NCBI RefSeq assembly: GCF_000812465.1
Contig: NZ_JWMA01000160.1
Coordinates: 1-64,000 of the forward strand
Length of the DNA: 64,000 nucleotides
Origin: Cupriavidus sp. IDO
Lineage (GTDB): Bacteria > Pseudomonadota > Gammaproteobacteria > Burkholderiales > Burkholderiaceae
Direction: 5' to 3'
Below the pieces are notes generated by a model. That model had not been told where the DNA came from, searched no databases, and worked only from the letters and a program-made list of their open reading frames with translations. The translations under genes and the position numbers were made by a program. Shown here piece by piece: positions 24,826-35,632 of this stretch (within the stretch, counting starts at the first letter, position 1; each line of letters starts with the position of its first letter).

Positions 24826-27056
24826 GCCGCCATCTCCTCTTGCCCCACCGGAATGCCGGCAATCTCGTATGCCGATGGCACCGGTTGCGCCTCCAGGTAG
24901 GCCAGCTCCACGCCAAAGGCCTCCTGCAGGAACGCCGCCAGGGGTGACTTGTCCTGGCCCAGTTCGTCCAGGCGCGCCAGCAACAAGCGGTACAGCGGCA
25001 GCGAATACTTGCGCAGGGTGGCACTATCGATCAGGAGGTCGAGCGCGGCCTCCCGGTCTCCGTCACGGTAGGCGATCTCGGACAGCGCGTAGGCCACCAG
25101 CCAGTGCCTGCTCCATTTGGCTGAGATATTCTCCAGGATATTGATCAGGCCATCCGGATTGCTGGCCCGGAGTTCGCGGACCACGGCCAGAACGATTTCT
25201 TCCATGGCATGCCAGCGGCCGCCGAAATAAACGCCCTCGCCGGCAGCCCTCGGCAACAACCCGGGCTGGCGGTAGGTGCCGACCCAGCCCGCTAGCTCGC
25301 CTTCGAACCAGCGACAGAATCCGGCGGCATCGGACAGCGGGCTGGCCTCGAACATCGGGCGAATGGACTGGCGCAGCGCGTTCAACTGAGCGACGTCTTC
25401 GGCGAGCTCGACGGCCATCTCCACGTATTGCGCTTCGGTTCGGCAGACAAGGCCTTCCAGGCCTACCGCGCGCAGGAACGACGCCGCCACGCGTTCGTGG
25501 CTGGCCTTGCCCGCCAGCGTGACGAGCGGAACACCCATCCACAGCGCATCGCAGGCGTTGGCACCACCGGTCAGCGGCGACGTATCGAGCACCACGTCGA
25601 TCCTGTTATATGTCAGGTACTGCTGCAGGGTCTGTCGGTTTACGCAGATTACGCGGTCGGACGCGATGCCCGCCTCCTCCATCCGGTTCAGCAGGGGCGC
25701 GCGTACCGCCTCATTATCGAGCCCCATGCATTCCACCAGCAACTTGCTGCCCGGACAGCGCGCCAGCACCTCGCTCCACATTCGCAGCGTGCGGGGGCTG
25801 ATCTTCGCCAGGTTGATGCAGCAGCCAAAGGTGATATAGCCATTCTCCAGCGCGGGCGTGGCGCGCACCTTGTAAAGCGAGCCATATGCATGGATTGGCC
25901 GCCCGACCAGCGGGTAATAGACAGCCGACACGACCGGCGCGCGCACAAGGCTCTCGGTGTGGTAGGCCTCATTGCCGGCAGGGTCCATTTCACTGTCGGT
26001 CAGCCGGTAATCGATCTGCAGCATGCCGGTCGTACCCGCATATCCGATCCAGGTCATCTGCCGCGCGGCAAGGCGCTGGGCCATATGGCGCAACGGTGTG
26101 TTGCGCGTATAGCCGCCCAGGTCGATCAGAACATCAAGCTTCGCGGCGCGGATGACGTCGGCAATCTTTTCCCGCGGCTCACCGGCCAGACTGATGAAGT
26201 GCTCTGCGTAGTTCTGAATCTTGCGCGTAATGTTGTCCTGGCGCCCATTCAGCGAATACACGAACACCTCAATCCGGGTATGGTCGAGGTTGGCAAGGAA
26301 CGGAAGGACAAAGTACGCGCACGCGTGGGAGTAGAGGTCATTGGACATCAGGCCCAGCCGGATCCTCCCATCATCATTCGGCTTCTCGAATGGCAGGATG
26401 GCAGCGCCACGCGGCGCCAGCAGCGAGGCGCAGCCTTCGGCCTCGCGGCGCAGGTCAAGCGGCGTTGTGGCCTCGTCGAACAACATGGTGAACAGCAGGT
26501 TGAACCGGATCGTCTCCGACCGCGGAGCCATCTCCCTGGCCTTTCGCAGCGCAACCAGCGCCTCCGGTACGGCGCCTGTCTCCTTCAGCGTGTTGGCGTA
26601 GTTCGACAGCAGGTCTGCATTGCCCGGTTGCAGTTCCAGCGCCCTGATGGCGGCGTCCTTGGCCGCCTGGTACTGCTGCATGGCGTGCAGTACAGCCGAG
26701 TAGTTCTGCCAGACCGTCCAGATCCCTGCGTCCTTGGCAAGGGCTGACTCGAGGATCTGCTTGCTTTCATCATAGCGACCCAGGTCCATCAGGATCTTTC
26801 CGGCCAGAACCTCGACGGCCACATTACCCCGGAATCTGCGCTGCGCTTCGTCGGCAATGCGCAGCGACTCCTGAGCGGCACCGAGAGAAAGATGACTCAG
26901 GGCGCGCAGGCAGTAGCTGTCCGGATTTGACTTATCAAACCGCTCGGCCTGCTCTGCCAGCCGGATGCAATCGTGATAACGCTGCGCCTCGAGGCTGGCG
27001 GCGGCCTGGCTGATGTAGCGAGACACCCGCGACGCGTAATAGTTGTTGTTTTGCAT
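24822..27056 (-). CDS. TPR-containing O-GlcNAc-transferase-like glycosyltransferase, probable flagellin glycosyltransferase
   Basis: 744 aa. The N-terminal part (about 1-190) is a series of TPR repeats. The central and C-terminal catalytic part (about 225-590) matches GT41: [20 protein letters not shown] (about 310-329), [39 protein letters not shown], and [20 protein letters not shown] with [10 protein letters not shown] (about 475-506). A further helical domain of about 140 residues ends the protein. Enzymes of this kind glycosylate flagellin Ser/Thr in the cytoplasm. It is the first gene of the sugar operon, with fliE 45 bp downstream of the flagellar side and fliC in the same locus. An ATG-rich start at 27056 is assumed. 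Confidence 0.9.
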   Translation of the reverse strand: MQNNNYYASRVSRYISQAAASLEAQRYHDCIRLAEQAERFDKSNPDSYCLRALSHLSLGAAQESLRIADEAQRRFRGNVAVEVLAGKILMDLGRYDESKQILESALAKDAGIWTVWQNYSAVLHAMQQYQAAKDAAIRALELQPGNADLLSNYANTLKETGAVPEALVALRKAREMAPRSETIRFNLLFTMLFDEATTPLDLRREAEGCASLLAPRGAAILPFEKPNDDGRIRLGLMSNDLYSHACAYFVLPFLANLDHTRIEVFVYSLNGRQDNITRKIQNYAEHFISLAGEPREKIADVIRAAKLDVLIDLGGYTRNTPLRHMAQRLAARQMTWIGYAGTTGMLQIDYRLTDSEMDPAGNEAYHTESLVRAPVVSAVYYPLVGRPIHAYGSLYKVRATPALENGYITFGCCINLAKISPRTLRMWSEVLARCPGSKLLVECMGLDNEAVRAPLLNRMEEAGIASDRVICVNRQTLQQYLTYNRIDVVLDTSPLTGGANACDALWMGVPLVTLAGKASHERVAASFLRAVGLEGLVCRTEAQYVEMAVELAEDVAQLNALRQSIRPMFEASPLSDAAGFCRWFEGELAGWVGTYRQPGLLPRAAGEGVYFGGRWHAMEEIVLAVVRELRASNPDGLINILENISAKWSRHWLVAYALSEIAYRDGDREAALDLLIDSATLRKYSLPLYRLLLARLDELGQDKSPLAAFLQEAFGVELAYLEAQPVPSAYEIAGIPVGQEEMAA

Positions 27057-27101
27057 GATGATGATTGGGGGCGGACAGGGGGCCGTGCACTACCCGGCGG
27101 C

Positions 27102-27425
27102 TTACACCGGCATGTTCATCATTTCCTGATACGCCTGCACCAGCCGGTTCCTCACCTGCACCCCCGTCTGGAACGACACGTTGGCCTTCTGCAGGTCAAT
27201 CATCACATCATTGAGCGCCACGCCCGGCTTGCCCAGTTCAAACGCCTCGGCCTGGCCGTAGGCGCGGTCCTGGGCGGCGTTGATGCGGCCCAGCGAGCGC
27301 TGCAGCTCGCCGGCAAAACCGCCGCCGACCGGCGCCGCCGACTGGCTGGCGTTGTTGCCCGAGGCAACCTGGGACAGGCCGCGCAGTTGCTGCAGCATGC
27401 TTTCGATAGAAGAGATCGTGGTCAT
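27102..27425 (-). CDS. fliE: Flagellar hook-basal body protein FliE
   Basis: 107 aa from the ATG at 27425. The conserved C-terminal half includes LNDVMIDLQKANVSFQTGVQ and VRNRLVQAYQEMMNMPV, the FliE signature ending. FliE joins the MS ring to the rod. It is divergent from fliF, as in other beta-proteobacteria. The sugar operon starts 46 bp after its stop on the same strand, so the glycosylation genes may be transcribed from the fliE promoter, which would place them under early/middle flagellar control (inference). The longer frame upstream has no support. Confidence 0.93.
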   Translation of the reverse strand: MTTISSIESMLQQLRGLSQVASGNNASQSAAPVGGGFAGELQRSLGRINAAQDRAYGQAEAFELGKPGVALNDVMIDLQKANVSFQTGVQVRNRLVQAYQEMMNMPV

Positions 27426-27777
27426 GTCAGTGGTTGAAGTCCATCGGGGAGCCTGGTCGCTCACATGCCGGCAGGCCTGCGCGCGGTTCTCACCCAGTTT
27501 CAGCCCCCGCAGCGTACCCGCCGCCCCCACCCCGCCATAGCCCGAATTCGGACGGAAAACCGGGCCTATTCACCCGATTGTCGGGCTCAAGTCTGGCCGA
27601 TCATTGCCACCGTGCCGGAAAAGCGCGGGCTGCCGCCTTGCGCGTCCGGTCCGGAAACAGAACCCAGAACCCAATCAACTCGGGAGTACGCGTGTCTTCT
27701 CTGCAGCGTAATGTGAGCCTTGCAGGCGCCAGTGGCGGTCAACAGCGCCGGTGCGAGGCCGGGCCGGGAGCACGCGC
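27426..27777. promoter_or_regulatory. Divergent fliE/fliF intergenic region
   Basis: 352 bp between two divergent flagellar operons. It must hold the promoters of both. I see no clear sigma-28 or sigma-54 match. Short inverted repeats of CCCGA and TCGGG type occur around 27540-27590. The fliF ribosome site is weak (GGGAG at about 27765-27770). Confidence 0.5.
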
Positions 27778-29478
27778 ATGACGGCGGCAGTCGCCCTGCC
27801 GGGCCGCTCGGCCGAAGTGATCGAGCGCCTCAAGGCCAACCCGAAGCTGCCCATGATGCTGGGCGGCGCGGCGCTGGCCGCCGCGATTGCCGTTGGCGTG
27901 CTGTGGTCGCGCAGCCCGGACTACAAGGTGCTGTACAGCAACCTGTCCGAGCGCGACGGCGGTTCGGTGATTGCCTCGCTGCAGCAGATGAATGTGCCGT
28001 ACAAGTTCGCCGAAGGCGGCGGTGCGGTGATGGTGCCGGCGGACAAGGTCCACGAGACGCGGCTGCGGCTGGCGTCGCAGGGCCTGCCCAAGAGCGGCAC
28101 CACGGGCATGGAGCTGATGGATAGCCAGAAGTTCGGCATCAGCCAGTTTGCCGAACAGGTCAACTACCAGCGCGGGCTGGAGGGCGAGCTGGCGCGTTCG
28201 ATCGAATCGATCGCCGCGGTGCAGTCCGCGCGGGTCCACCTGGCCATCCCGAAGCCCACGCTGTTCGTGCGCGAGCGCCAGAAGCCCACGGCTTCGATCG
28301 TGCTGCAGCTCTACCCGGGCCGCGCCATCGACGAGGGCCAGGTCGCAGCGATCAGCCACCTGGTGTCGTCGAGCGTGCCGGAACTCACGCCCAAGGCAAT
28401 CTCCATCGTCGACCAGCACGGCAACCTGCTGTCGAACAGCGGCAACGAGCGCATGCTCGACGCCACCCAGCTCAAGTACGTGCAGGCGCTGGAGCAGAAC
28501 TACCTGAAGCGCATCGAAGCCATCCTCACGCCGATCGTCGGCAAGGACAATGTGCGCGCGCAGGTGACGGCGGACGTCGATTTCTCCGTCGTCGAGCACA
28601 CCGACGAGAGCTACAAGCCCAACCAGGACCCCACTCGCGCCGCGATCCGCAGCCAGCAGACCAGCGAATCGAACCAGCAGGGCGCCACGACGCCGGGCGG
28701 CGTGCCGGGCGCGCTGTCCAACCAGCCGCCGGCCGCCGCCGCCGCGCCGGTCACCACGCCGCAGACGCCGCGTGCGGGCCAGGCTCCCGGCCAGGCCGGC
28801 GCACCCGCTGCGGGCCAGCAGGGCCAGGCCGCCCAGGGCACCAGCACCGCCGCGCCGAGCGGCCCTAGCAGCAATCGCCGCGACTCCACCGTCAACTATG
28901 AGCTGGACCGCACCGTGCGCCACGTGCAGCAGGCGCCGGGCGGCGTGCGCCGCCTGTCGGTGGCGGTGGTGGTCAATTACCGCCAGAAGGCCGATGCCAA
29001 GGGCAAGCCCGTGGCCGAGGCCCTGCCGCCGGCGCTGCTGGAGCAGATCCAGAACCTGACCAAGGAAGCCATGGGCTTCTCGGCCGACCGTGGCGACTCG
29101 ATCAACGTGGTCAACAGCCCGTTCACGGTCGACCGCGAGATTACGCCCGAGCTGCCGTTGTGGAAGCAACCTGAAATGATCGAACTCGGCAAGACCGGCG
29201 CGGGCTACCTGCTGCTGGCACTGCTGGCGCTGTTTGCGTGGTTCAAGGTGGCGCGCCCGATCCTGCGCCGCTACACCGTCCCGCCGCTGCCCGCACCCAC
29301 CGCCAGCGACGAAACCGAGGCCGTATTGCTGCCGCCGGAAGAGCCCGCGAATCCGGAAATCCTGCGGCTTGCCGCGAAGTATGAAAGCGATCTCGCCCTG
29401 GTGCGCGACGCCGCGCAACGCGACCCGCGCCTGGTTGCCAGCGTAATCAAGAACTGGATTGGCAATGACAACCGCTAA
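27778..29478 (+). CDS. fliF: Flagellar MS-ring protein FliF
   Basis: 566 aa from the ATG at 27778. TM1 (about 26-44), ring-building motifs ([20 protein letters not shown], about 49-68; [20 protein letters not shown]), a Gln/Ala/Pro-rich periplasmic loop (about 290-370), TM2 (about 471-492, [17 protein letters not shown]) and a C-terminal FliG-binding tail ([20 protein letters not shown] with KNWI). It forms the base of the flagellum in the inner membrane. It overlaps fliG by 14 bp, first gene of fliF-G-H-I-J-K. Length is normal. Confidence 0.96.
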   Translation: MTAAVALPGRSAEVIERLKANPKLPMMLGGAALAAAIAVGVLWSRSPDYKVLYSNLSERDGGSVIASLQQMNVPYKFAEGGGAVMVPADKVHETRLRLASQGLPKSGTTGMELMDSQKFGISQFAEQVNYQRGLEGELARSIESIAAVQSARVHLAIPKPTLFVRERQKPTASIVLQLYPGRAIDEGQVAAISHLVSSSVPELTPKAISIVDQHGNLLSNSGNERMLDATQLKYVQALEQNYLKRIEAILTPIVGKDNVRAQVTADVDFSVVEHTDESYKPNQDPTRAAIRSQQTSESNQQGATTPGGVPGALSNQPPAAAAAPVTTPQTPRAGQAPGQAGAPAAGQQGQAAQGTSTAAPSGPSSNRRDSTVNYELDRTVRHVQQAPGGVRRLSVAVVVNYRQKADAKGKPVAEALPPALLEQIQNLTKEAMGFSADRGDSINVVNSPFTVDREITPELPLWKQPEMIELGKTGAGYLLLALLALFAWFKVARPILRRYTVPPLPAPTASDETEAVLLPPEEPANPEILRLAAKYESDLALVRDAAQRDPRLVASVIKNWIGNDNR

Positions 29479-30487
29479 AGGCTCCTCCAAGGCAATCTCG
29501 GCTAGCGGCCTGCAGAAGAGCGCCATCCTGATGATGGCGATCGGCGAAGACGCGGCCGCCGAGGTGTTCAAGCACCTGTCCCAGCGCGAAGTGCAGGAGC
29601 TGGGCTCGGCCATGGCCACGCTCAGCTCGGTGACGCGCGAGGAGATGGCCGACGTGCTGGGCGAGTTCCGCAGCGAGACCGAGCAATACCTGGCGCTCAA
29701 CGTGGATTCGAGCGCGTTCATCAAGAGCGTGCTGAACAAGGCGCTGGGCGAGGAACGCGCCCAGTCCGTGATCGAAGACATCCTCGAATCGCGCGATCCG
29801 GGCGGCGGCATCGATTCGCTGAACTGGATGGATGCCACGGCAATCGCCGAGCTGATCCGCGACGAGCACCCGCAGATCATCGCCACCATCCTGATCCACC
29901 TGGACCGCCAGAAGTCTTCCGAAGTGCTGGCACTGTTCACCGACCGCCTGCGCAACGACGTGATCCTGCGTATCGCCACCTTCGGCGGCGTGCAGCCGGG
30001 CGCGCTGCAGGAACTGACCGACGTGCTGACCAAGCTGCTGGCCGGCCAGAGCCTGAAGCGCAGCCGCATGGGCGGCGTGCGCACGGCAGCGGAGATCATC
30101 AACCTGATGAGCACCGCGCACGAAGAAGCCGTCATCGACGGCGTGCGCCTGCACGACGGCGACCTGGCGCAGAAGATCATCGACGAGATGTTCCTGTTCG
30201 AGAACCTGCTCGAGGTGGACGACCGCGGCATCCAGCGCGTGCTCAAGGAAATCGCCACCGAGTCGCTCATCGTCGCGCTCAAGGGCGCGCCGCAGGAGCT
30301 GCGCGACAAGTTCATCCGCAATATGTCCACCCGCGCCGGCGAAATGCTGCGCGAGGACCTTGACGCGCTGGGCCCGGTGCGCGTGTCGCAGGTCGAGGCC
30401 GAGCAGAAGGCCATCCTGCAGGTGGTAAGACGCCTGGCGGATGCGGGCGAAGTCCAGATCGGCGGAGGCGAGGATGCCTATGTCTGA
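29465..30487 (+). CDS. fliG: Flagellar motor switch protein FliG
   Basis: 340 aa from the ATG at 29465 (a TTG 6 bp upstream is in frame). N-terminal FliF-binding domain (about 15-100), middle domain with [19 protein letters not shown] (about 133-151; the conserved EHPQ) and C-terminal torque domain (about 235-335) with [18 protein letters not shown] and the charged helix residues. FliG couples the stator to the rotor and is part of the switch with FliM/FliN, whose genes are not in this window. It overlaps fliF by 14 bp and fliH by 14 bp. Confidence 0.96.
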   Translation: MTTAKGSSKAISASGLQKSAILMMAIGEDAAAEVFKHLSQREVQELGSAMATLSSVTREEMADVLGEFRSETEQYLALNVDSSAFIKSVLNKALGEERAQSVIEDILESRDPGGGIDSLNWMDATAIAELIRDEHPQIIATILIHLDRQKSSEVLALFTDRLRNDVILRIATFGGVQPGALQELTDVLTKLLAGQSLKRSRMGGVRTAAEIINLMSTAHEEAVIDGVRLHDGDLAQKIIDEMFLFENLLEVDDRGIQRVLKEIATESLIVALKGAPQELRDKFIRNMSTRAGEMLREDLDALGPVRVSQVEAEQKAILQVVRRLADAGEVQIGGGEDAYV

Positions 30488-31268
30488 AAGCGGTTTTACC
30501 GCGCGACGCGCGACGCGCGGCGAATCCCAGCCCGGCGGCAATGCCGCCAGGGCCGACGCGGGCGGCTTCACGCCGTTCGAGCCGCCGCGCCGCGCGCGCA
30601 GCGGCAACGGCTGGCAGCGCTGGCAGATGGACTCGCTCGATCCGCGCGACGCCTTGCAGGAATTCGAGCCGGCATTGCCGGCCGATCCGCCACCACCCCC
30701 CATCGATTTCGAGGCCCTCGAGGCGATGCGCGAAGGCGCACGCAAGGAAGGCTATGCGCAGGGCTATACCCAGGGCCAGACCCAGGGCTACGGCGACGGC
30801 CACCGCGAAGGCTATGCCCGCGGCCTGGAAGCCGCGCGCAATGAGGCTGCGCGCCTGCACGGGCTGGCTGACAATTTCCGCAAGGCGCTGGCGGGCGTGG
30901 ACCAGGAGGTCTCTCGCACGCTGGTTTCGCTGGCGCTCGATGTCGCGCGCCAGCTGGTGCGCACCACCGTGGCCGAAGACCCGGCCGTGCTGCTGCCCGC
31001 CGTGCGCGAGCTGCTGACGAGCGAGCCGGCGCTGTCCGGTTCGCCGTGCCTGCTGCTCAATCCCGACGACGTCGCCCTGGTGGAAACCCATCTGAAAGGC
31101 GAGCTCGAAGCCGCCGGCTGGAGCATGCGCGCCGATCCGGCCGTGGAGCGCGGCGGCTGTATCGCCAGCGCTGCCAGCGGCGAGCGCGATGCCAGGCTCC
31201 CTACCCGCTGGACGCGCGTAGTCAAGGCGCTGGGCCGCGACGACGCGTGGGAGCCGCCGCATGCGTGA
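30474..31268 (+). CDS. fliH: Flagellar assembly protein FliH
   Basis: 264 aa from the ATG at 30474, preceded by GGAGG; an ATG at 30480 is equally possible. The Gly-repeat segment ([20 protein letters not shown], about 100-120) is the GxxxG-rich helix typical of FliH. The C-terminal domain (about 145-262) resembles the V-ATPase E-subunit fold and binds FliI. It regulates the export ATPase. It overlaps fliG by 14 bp and fliI by 8 bp. The N-terminal 60 residues are Arg/Pro-rich and variable. Confidence 0.92.
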   Translation: MPMSESGFTARRATRGESQPGGNAARADAGGFTPFEPPRRARSGNGWQRWQMDSLDPRDALQEFEPALPADPPPPPIDFEALEAMREGARKEGYAQGYTQGQTQGYGDGHREGYARGLEAARNEAARLHGLADNFRKALAGVDQEVSRTLVSLALDVARQLVRTTVAEDPAVLLPAVRELLTSEPALSGSPCLLLNPDDVALVETHLKGELEAAGWSMRADPAVERGGCIASAASGERDARLPTRWTRVVKALGRDDAWEPPHA

Positions 31269-32730
31269 CGCCGCCGTCGCCAGCCCGAACGTAGTCGATA
31301 CGACCGATGCACCGCTGCAGCACACCCGGCAATGGGTGGACGCGCTGAACGGGGCATCGGCAGGCATCGCCGGCCTCGACAGCAAGCGCGCCTGCGGCCG
31401 CCTGACACGTGCGGCCGGTTTGGTACTGGAGGCCATCGGGTTGCGCCTGCCGGTCGGCAGCGATTGCCTGATCGAGCTGCCTGCCGGCCAGTTCAGCGCC
31501 GACTCCAACGCGCCCCGCACGGCCGAGGCCGAAGTGGTGGGCTTTGGCGCCGACCGGCTGTTCCTGATGCCGCAGTCCGACGTGGTGGGCCTGCTGCCCG
31601 GCGCGCGCGTCTATCCGCTCGAACCGTCTCCGCAACCGGCCGGCGCCTCCGGCCCGCGCGAGCCCGGCTCCAAGCGCCTGCCCGTGGGCGACGGCCTGCT
31701 TGGCCGCGTGCTGGACGCCGCCGGCCGCCCGCTTGACGGACTGGGGCCCATCAACGCCGCCATGGAAGTGCCGCTGGCGGGCGAGCAGATCAACCCGCTG
31801 ATGCGCGCGCCGATCGAAACCGTGCTCGATACCGGCGTGCGTGCCATCAACGGCATGCTGACGGTGGGCCGCGGCCAGCGCATGGGCCTGTTCGCCGGCT
31901 CCGGCGTGGGCAAGAGCGTGCTGCTGGGCATGATGGCGCGCTACACCAGCGCGGACGTGATCGTGGTCGGCCTGATCGGCGAGCGCGGCCGCGAAGTGAA
32001 GGAATTCATCGAGAACATCCTCGGCCCCGAAGGCCGTGCGCGCTCGGTGGTGGTGGCCGCGCCCGCGGACACCTCGCCGCTGCTGCGCATGCAGGGCGCC
32101 GCCTATGCGACGCGGCTGGCCGAGTATTTCCGCGACCAGGGCCAGCATGTGCTGCTGATCATGGACTCGCTCACGCGCTATGCCATGGCCCAGCGCGAGA
32201 TCGCGCTGGCCATCGGCGAACCGCCGGCCACCAAGGGCTACCCGCCCTCGGTCTTCGCCAGGCTGCCCACGCTGGTGGAGCGTACCGGCAACGGCCCCGA
32301 AGGCGGCGGTTCCATCACCGCCTTCTACACGGTGCTGACCGAAGGCGATGACCAGCAGGACCCGATCGCCGATTCGGCACGCGCCATCCTGGATGGCCAT
32401 ATCGTGCTCTCGCGCAGCCTGGCCGAAGCGGGCCACTACCCGGCCATCGACGTCGAGGCCTCGATCAGCCGCGCCATGACCGCGCTGATCTCGCCCGGGC
32501 AGTTTGGCTCGGTGCGGCGCTTCAAGCAGCTGATGTCGCGCTACCAGCGCAATCGCGACCTGATCAGCGTGGGCGCCTACGTGCCTGGCAACGATCCCGA
32601 ACTGGATCTGGCGATCCGGTTGCATCCCCGCATGGAAGCCTTCCTGCAGCAAGACATCCACGAGCGCGCCGGCTACGGCGACTCGGTCGGGCAGCTGCAC
32701 AGTCTCTTCGACAGGAGTGAACATGCCTAA
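31261..32730 (+). CDS. fliI: Flagellum-specific ATPase FliI
   Basis: 489 aa. Walker [19 protein letters not shown] at about 211-228, Walker [20 protein letters not shown] at about 297-315, and the family signature [17 protein letters not shown] (about 330-346). N-terminal beta-barrel domain (about 40-135) includes a 15-residue Ser/Pro/Gly insertion around residues 120-135. It is the hexameric ATPase that prepares export substrates at the gate, with FliH and FliJ. Overlaps fliH by 8 bp and fliJ by 8 bp. Confidence 0.97.
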   Translation: MRDAAVASPNVVDTTDAPLQHTRQWVDALNGASAGIAGLDSKRACGRLTRAAGLVLEAIGLRLPVGSDCLIELPAGQFSADSNAPRTAEAEVVGFGADRLFLMPQSDVVGLLPGARVYPLEPSPQPAGASGPREPGSKRLPVGDGLLGRVLDAAGRPLDGLGPINAAMEVPLAGEQINPLMRAPIETVLDTGVRAINGMLTVGRGQRMGLFAGSGVGKSVLLGMMARYTSADVIVVGLIGERGREVKEFIENILGPEGRARSVVVAAPADTSPLLRMQGAAYATRLAEYFRDQGQHVLLIMDSLTRYAMAQREIALAIGEPPATKGYPPSVFARLPTLVERTGNGPEGGGSITAFYTVLTEGDDQQDPIADSARAILDGHIVLSRSLAEAGHYPAIDVEASISRAMTALISPGQFGSVRRFKQLMSRYQRNRDLISVGAYVPGNDPELDLAIRLHPRMEAFLQQDIHERAGYGDSVGQLHSLFDRSEHA

Positions 32731-33175
32731 GCATTCTCCGCTCAACACGCTGGCCGACCTGGCCCAGAGCGATACCGACGCCGCCGCGCGCGAACTGGGA
32801 CGGCTGCAGGGGCTGCGCACCCAGGCGGAGCTGCAGCTCAACCAGCTTACGCAGTACCGGCAGGAATACCGCACCCGCATGCAGGTGGTGGCAGCCGAAG
32901 GGATGACCTCGAGCCGCTGGCACGATTTCTCGCGCTTCCTGGATTCGCTTGACCACGCCATCCGCCAGCAGACCACGGCGCTGGCCAAGGCCGAGGCCGA
33001 CTTGCTGGCCGGCCGCAACCACTGGCAGCACCAGAAGCGCCGCGTGAATTCCTTCGACACCCTGATCGCCCGCGCGGACGCCCGCGAAGAGCAGGTTGCC
33101 GCCCGCCGCGAGCAGCGTGCCAATGACGAATATGCCGCGCGCCTGGCGCGCACGGCGCCCAGCCGCCTGAGCTGA
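32723..33175 (+). CDS. fliJ: Flagellar export protein FliJ
   Basis: 150 aa from the ATG at 32723, chosen because AGGAG lies 5 bp upstream; a GTG at 32717 would overlap that site. The protein is almost wholly a two-helix coiled coil, with [20 protein letters not shown] and YRTRMQVV early, and a basic C-terminal half. FliJ is the central stalk of the export ATPase. It overlaps fliI by 8 bp and is followed by fliK after 23 bp. Confidence 0.93.
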   Translation: MPKHSPLNTLADLAQSDTDAAARELGRLQGLRTQAELQLNQLTQYRQEYRTRMQVVAAEGMTSSRWHDFSRFLDSLDHAIRQQTTALAKAEADLLAGRNHWQHQKRRVNSFDTLIARADAREEQVAARREQRANDEYAARLARTAPSRLS

Positions 33176-33198
33176 GCGCATCGGAACCGCACCAAGCC

Positions 33199-34629
33199 AT
33201 GATCGATATCAGCCAGATTGTCAGCAACGCCGCCGTCAAGGCAGACCTGTCGCGCCGCCCTGTGGCCGATGCCGGCGCCGATGCCTTCGGCAGCGCCCTC
33301 TCGCGCGCGAAGGATAGCGGCAAGCCCGCGGCGCCGGACTGCGCCACGCGCAATGCCAGCGACAGCCAGGATGCCAGCCGCAAGGCCGACGCAAAGGCGG
33401 CGCAAAATGACGCCGGCAATGCGGGCAGCAAACCCGCTGAGACCACCCAGGCCAGCAGTGCTGCCCCGGTGCGCAAGGACAAGAAGAAGGAGGACGACGA
33501 TGCTGCGTCGGCCCAGGTAAATGACGCTGCGGCCGCGGCAGCTGCCGCGCTGGCGGCGCTGCTGCCCGCAGCGCCCGTTCCGGCTCCGGCCGCCACGGCC
33601 AATGACGCTGGCACCGCCGTGAGCGCCGCAAGCAGTGGTCTGGCCGCCCTGCAAGGCACGCCCACCGCACAGGCAGATGCCACCGCCGCGCAGCCGGATC
33701 CGGCGCTGAAGACTGCCGATCTGCAGGCCGATGCCAGACCGCTGTCGGCCACCGCCGTCGCCACGCAGGCCGCAACCCCCACGGTGGCCGACACGCTCGC
33801 CACCATTGCCTCGCAGCGCGCCGCGTTGCAGTCGAAGGATTCCACCCAGTCCGCTACGGCCGACGCCGGCAAGAATGCGGCGGCACCCGTGGCCCTGGCC
33901 TCGCTGCAGGATGCGCGCGGCCAGTCGGCCGGAGGCCAGCAGGACGCCGGCATCGGCCAGCCGAAGCAAGGCGTGCTGGCGCCGGTCGAAGGCGCCGCGC
34001 AGGACAGCAAGCCCGCCGCACCTTCGTTCGCCGCCGCGCAGCTGGCCGCACGCACCGGCGAATCGACCGATACGTCGGCCGCCGCCAACTCCGCGCCGGC
34101 AATCGCCGCCCATCTGGCCGGCCAGACCCCGGCCGCGGCACCTGCTGCCATTGCCGAAGCTGCCCGCCCGGTGGTGGCGCCGCCGCTGAACGACACGCAA
34201 TGGCCGCAGGCACTCGGCCAGCAGATGATCCGCCTGACCACGCAGGGCAACAACAGCGCCGAACTGCAGCTGAACCCGCCCAACCTGGGACCGCTCAAGG
34301 TGGTGCTCAACGTCGTCAGCGACCAGGTGCAGGCGCAGTTCGTCTCGCCGCACCAGGCCGTGCGCGCCGCCGTGGAAGCGGCGATTCCGCACCTGCGCAC
34401 CGCGCTGTCGGAGAACGGCATCCAGCTGGGCCACACCTCGGTGGGCGCGGATGGCTTTGCCGGCCAGGCCGGCAACGGCCAGCAGCAACAGGCCAATAGC
34501 GGCGGACGCGGGAATCCGGGCTTTGCACAGGGCGCCACCTTCGGCTCCGAGGCCGCCGTCACCGCTACCCCCGCCACGCCTGCGCCGCAGCGCACCCTGG
34601 CGCGCGGCGAAGTCGACACCTTCGCCTGA
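33199..34629 (+). CDS. fliK: Flagellar hook-length control protein FliK
   Basis: 476 aa. The first 330 residues are Ala-rich, low-complexity ruler sequence. The conserved C-terminal domain (about 330-430) reads LNDTQWPQALGQQMIRL, SAELQLNPPNLGPLKVVL (the LxPxxLGxv signature), and AAIPHLRTALSENGIQLGH. FliK measures the hook and switches FlhB specificity to filament proteins. It is the last gene of the operon; fliL-fliR are not in this window, so the flagellar set is split elsewhere. A second FliK-like gene is at 16913-18250. Confidence 0.94.
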   Translation: MIDISQIVSNAAVKADLSRRPVADAGADAFGSALSRAKDSGKPAAPDCATRNASDSQDASRKADAKAAQNDAGNAGSKPAETTQASSAAPVRKDKKKEDDDAASAQVNDAAAAAAAALAALLPAAPVPAPAATANDAGTAVSAASSGLAALQGTPTAQADATAAQPDPALKTADLQADARPLSATAVATQAATPTVADTLATIASQRAALQSKDSTQSATADAGKNAAAPVALASLQDARGQSAGGQQDAGIGQPKQGVLAPVEGAAQDSKPAAPSFAAAQLAARTGESTDTSAAANSAPAIAAHLAGQTPAAAPAAIAEAARPVVAPPLNDTQWPQALGQQMIRLTTQGNNSAELQLNPPNLGPLKVVLNVVSDQVQAQFVSPHQAVRAAVEAAIPHLRTALSENGIQLGHTSVGADGFAGQAGNGQQQQANSGGRGNPGFAQGATFGSEAAVTATPATPAPQRTLARGEVDTFA

Positions 34630-34637
34630 CCCGGCCG

Positions 34638-34656
34638 CGGGGCGCCGCACGCCCCG
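34638..34656 (+). terminator. Hairpin after fliK
   Basis: CGGGGCG, loop CCGCA, CGCCCCG, nine bases after the fliK stop; a short TTTT lies 14 bp downstream. A plausible operon end. Confidence 0.45.
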
Positions 34657-34810
34657 TTCCGGCCTGTTTTCGGGACCGTGCCTTCTGCTTCGCGCGAAGG
34701 GCAGGAGTACCCCACAAGGCACCTGCCGAATTCCACCGCAAGCAGCGGATACCGGCAGGCGCCGTTCGTCCCTATCATGTGGCTGATGGCTGAAAACGCC
34801 CTGAGCCCCC

Positions 34811-35473
34811 ATGACCTTCGACCTCTTCGACAACCTCGATGATCCGGATCACGCCGGACGCCGCGCCGAGCCCCTGGCCGACGGCGCCGTCGTGCTGCGT
34901 GCGCAGGCGCGTGACGCCGCGCCCCGGCTGCTCGAAGCCGTCCACGCGATTCTGGCCAGCGCCCCGTGGCGCAACATGATCACGCCGGGCGGCCTGCGCA
35001 TGTCGGTGGCCATGACCAACTGCGGCGGTGCCGGCTGGGTCTCGGATGCAAACGGCTACCGCTACGACTCGCTCGATCCCTTGAGCGGCCGCCCGTGGCC
35101 CGCCATGCCGGAGATCTTTCTCGAACTTGCAACGCAGGCGGCAGCCCTGGCGGGCTTTCCGGACTTCATGCCGGATGCCTGCCTGATCAATCGCTACGTG
35201 CCCGGCACGCGGCTGTCGCTGCACCAGGACCGCGATGAGCGAGACCTGCGCGCGCCAATCGTGTCGGTGTCGCTCGGACTGCCCGCGGTGTTCCTGTTCG
35301 GCGGCCAGCGTCGCGCCGACCGTCCGGCGCGCGTGCGGCTGGTGCATGGCGACGTGGTGGTATGGGGCGGTCCGGCGCGGCTGACCTTTCACGGCGTGGC
35401 GCCGCTGGCGGATGGCGATCACCCGCTGCTGGGGCGTGAGCGGATCAATCTGACGTTTCGCAAGGCGTTGTAG
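34811..35473 (+). CDS. alkB: AlkB-type 2-oxoglutarate/Fe(II) DNA repair dioxygenase
   Basis: 220 aa, the usual length for AlkB. LINRYVPGTRLSLHQDRDE (about 127-145) holds the HxD iron ligands, a second histidine is in RLTFHGVAP (about 194), and RINLTFRKAL at the C-terminus holds the 2-oxoglutarate-binding arginines (RxNxTFR). YDSLDPLSGRPWP (about 87-99) is the substrate-side segment of the AlkB group. It removes alkyl groups such as 1-methyladenine and 3-methylcytosine by oxidation. It stands alone; no ada gene adjacent. Confidence 0.93.
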   Translation: MTFDLFDNLDDPDHAGRRAEPLADGAVVLRAQARDAAPRLLEAVHAILASAPWRNMITPGGLRMSVAMTNCGGAGWVSDANGYRYDSLDPLSGRPWPAMPEIFLELATQAAALAGFPDFMPDACLINRYVPGTRLSLHQDRDERDLRAPIVSVSLGLPAVFLFGGQRRADRPARVRLVHGDVVVWGGPARLTFHGVAPLADGDHPLLGRERINLTFRKAL

Positions 35474-35632
35474 GACCGGGCTCACCAGCACTCGCGTGCC
35501 AGCCGTCCGCTCCCCTCCCCCGCCTGCTGGAGGGGAAACACAAAGACAACACAAAGACACCGGTTGCACTTTGAGCGCGGTTTTCTACAGTCAATGGACT
35601 GCACCGCTCGCTAACGCTCAAAGGACCCTCCC

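Noticed and set aside
27426-27777. Sigma-28 or sigma-54 promoter between fliE and fliF
   Set aside because: A GCCGATCA element near 27595 has no -35 at the right distance, and no GG-N10-GC sigma-54 site is visible.
27739-30414. 891-codon open frame on the minus strand opposite fliF-fliG
   Set aside because: Antisense to two certain flagellar genes in high-GC DNA; its translation is repetitive and matches no family.
31222-34833. 1203-codon minus-strand open frame opposite fliH-fliK
   Set aside because: Antisense shadow caused by GC-rich third positions; low-complexity translation with no domains.
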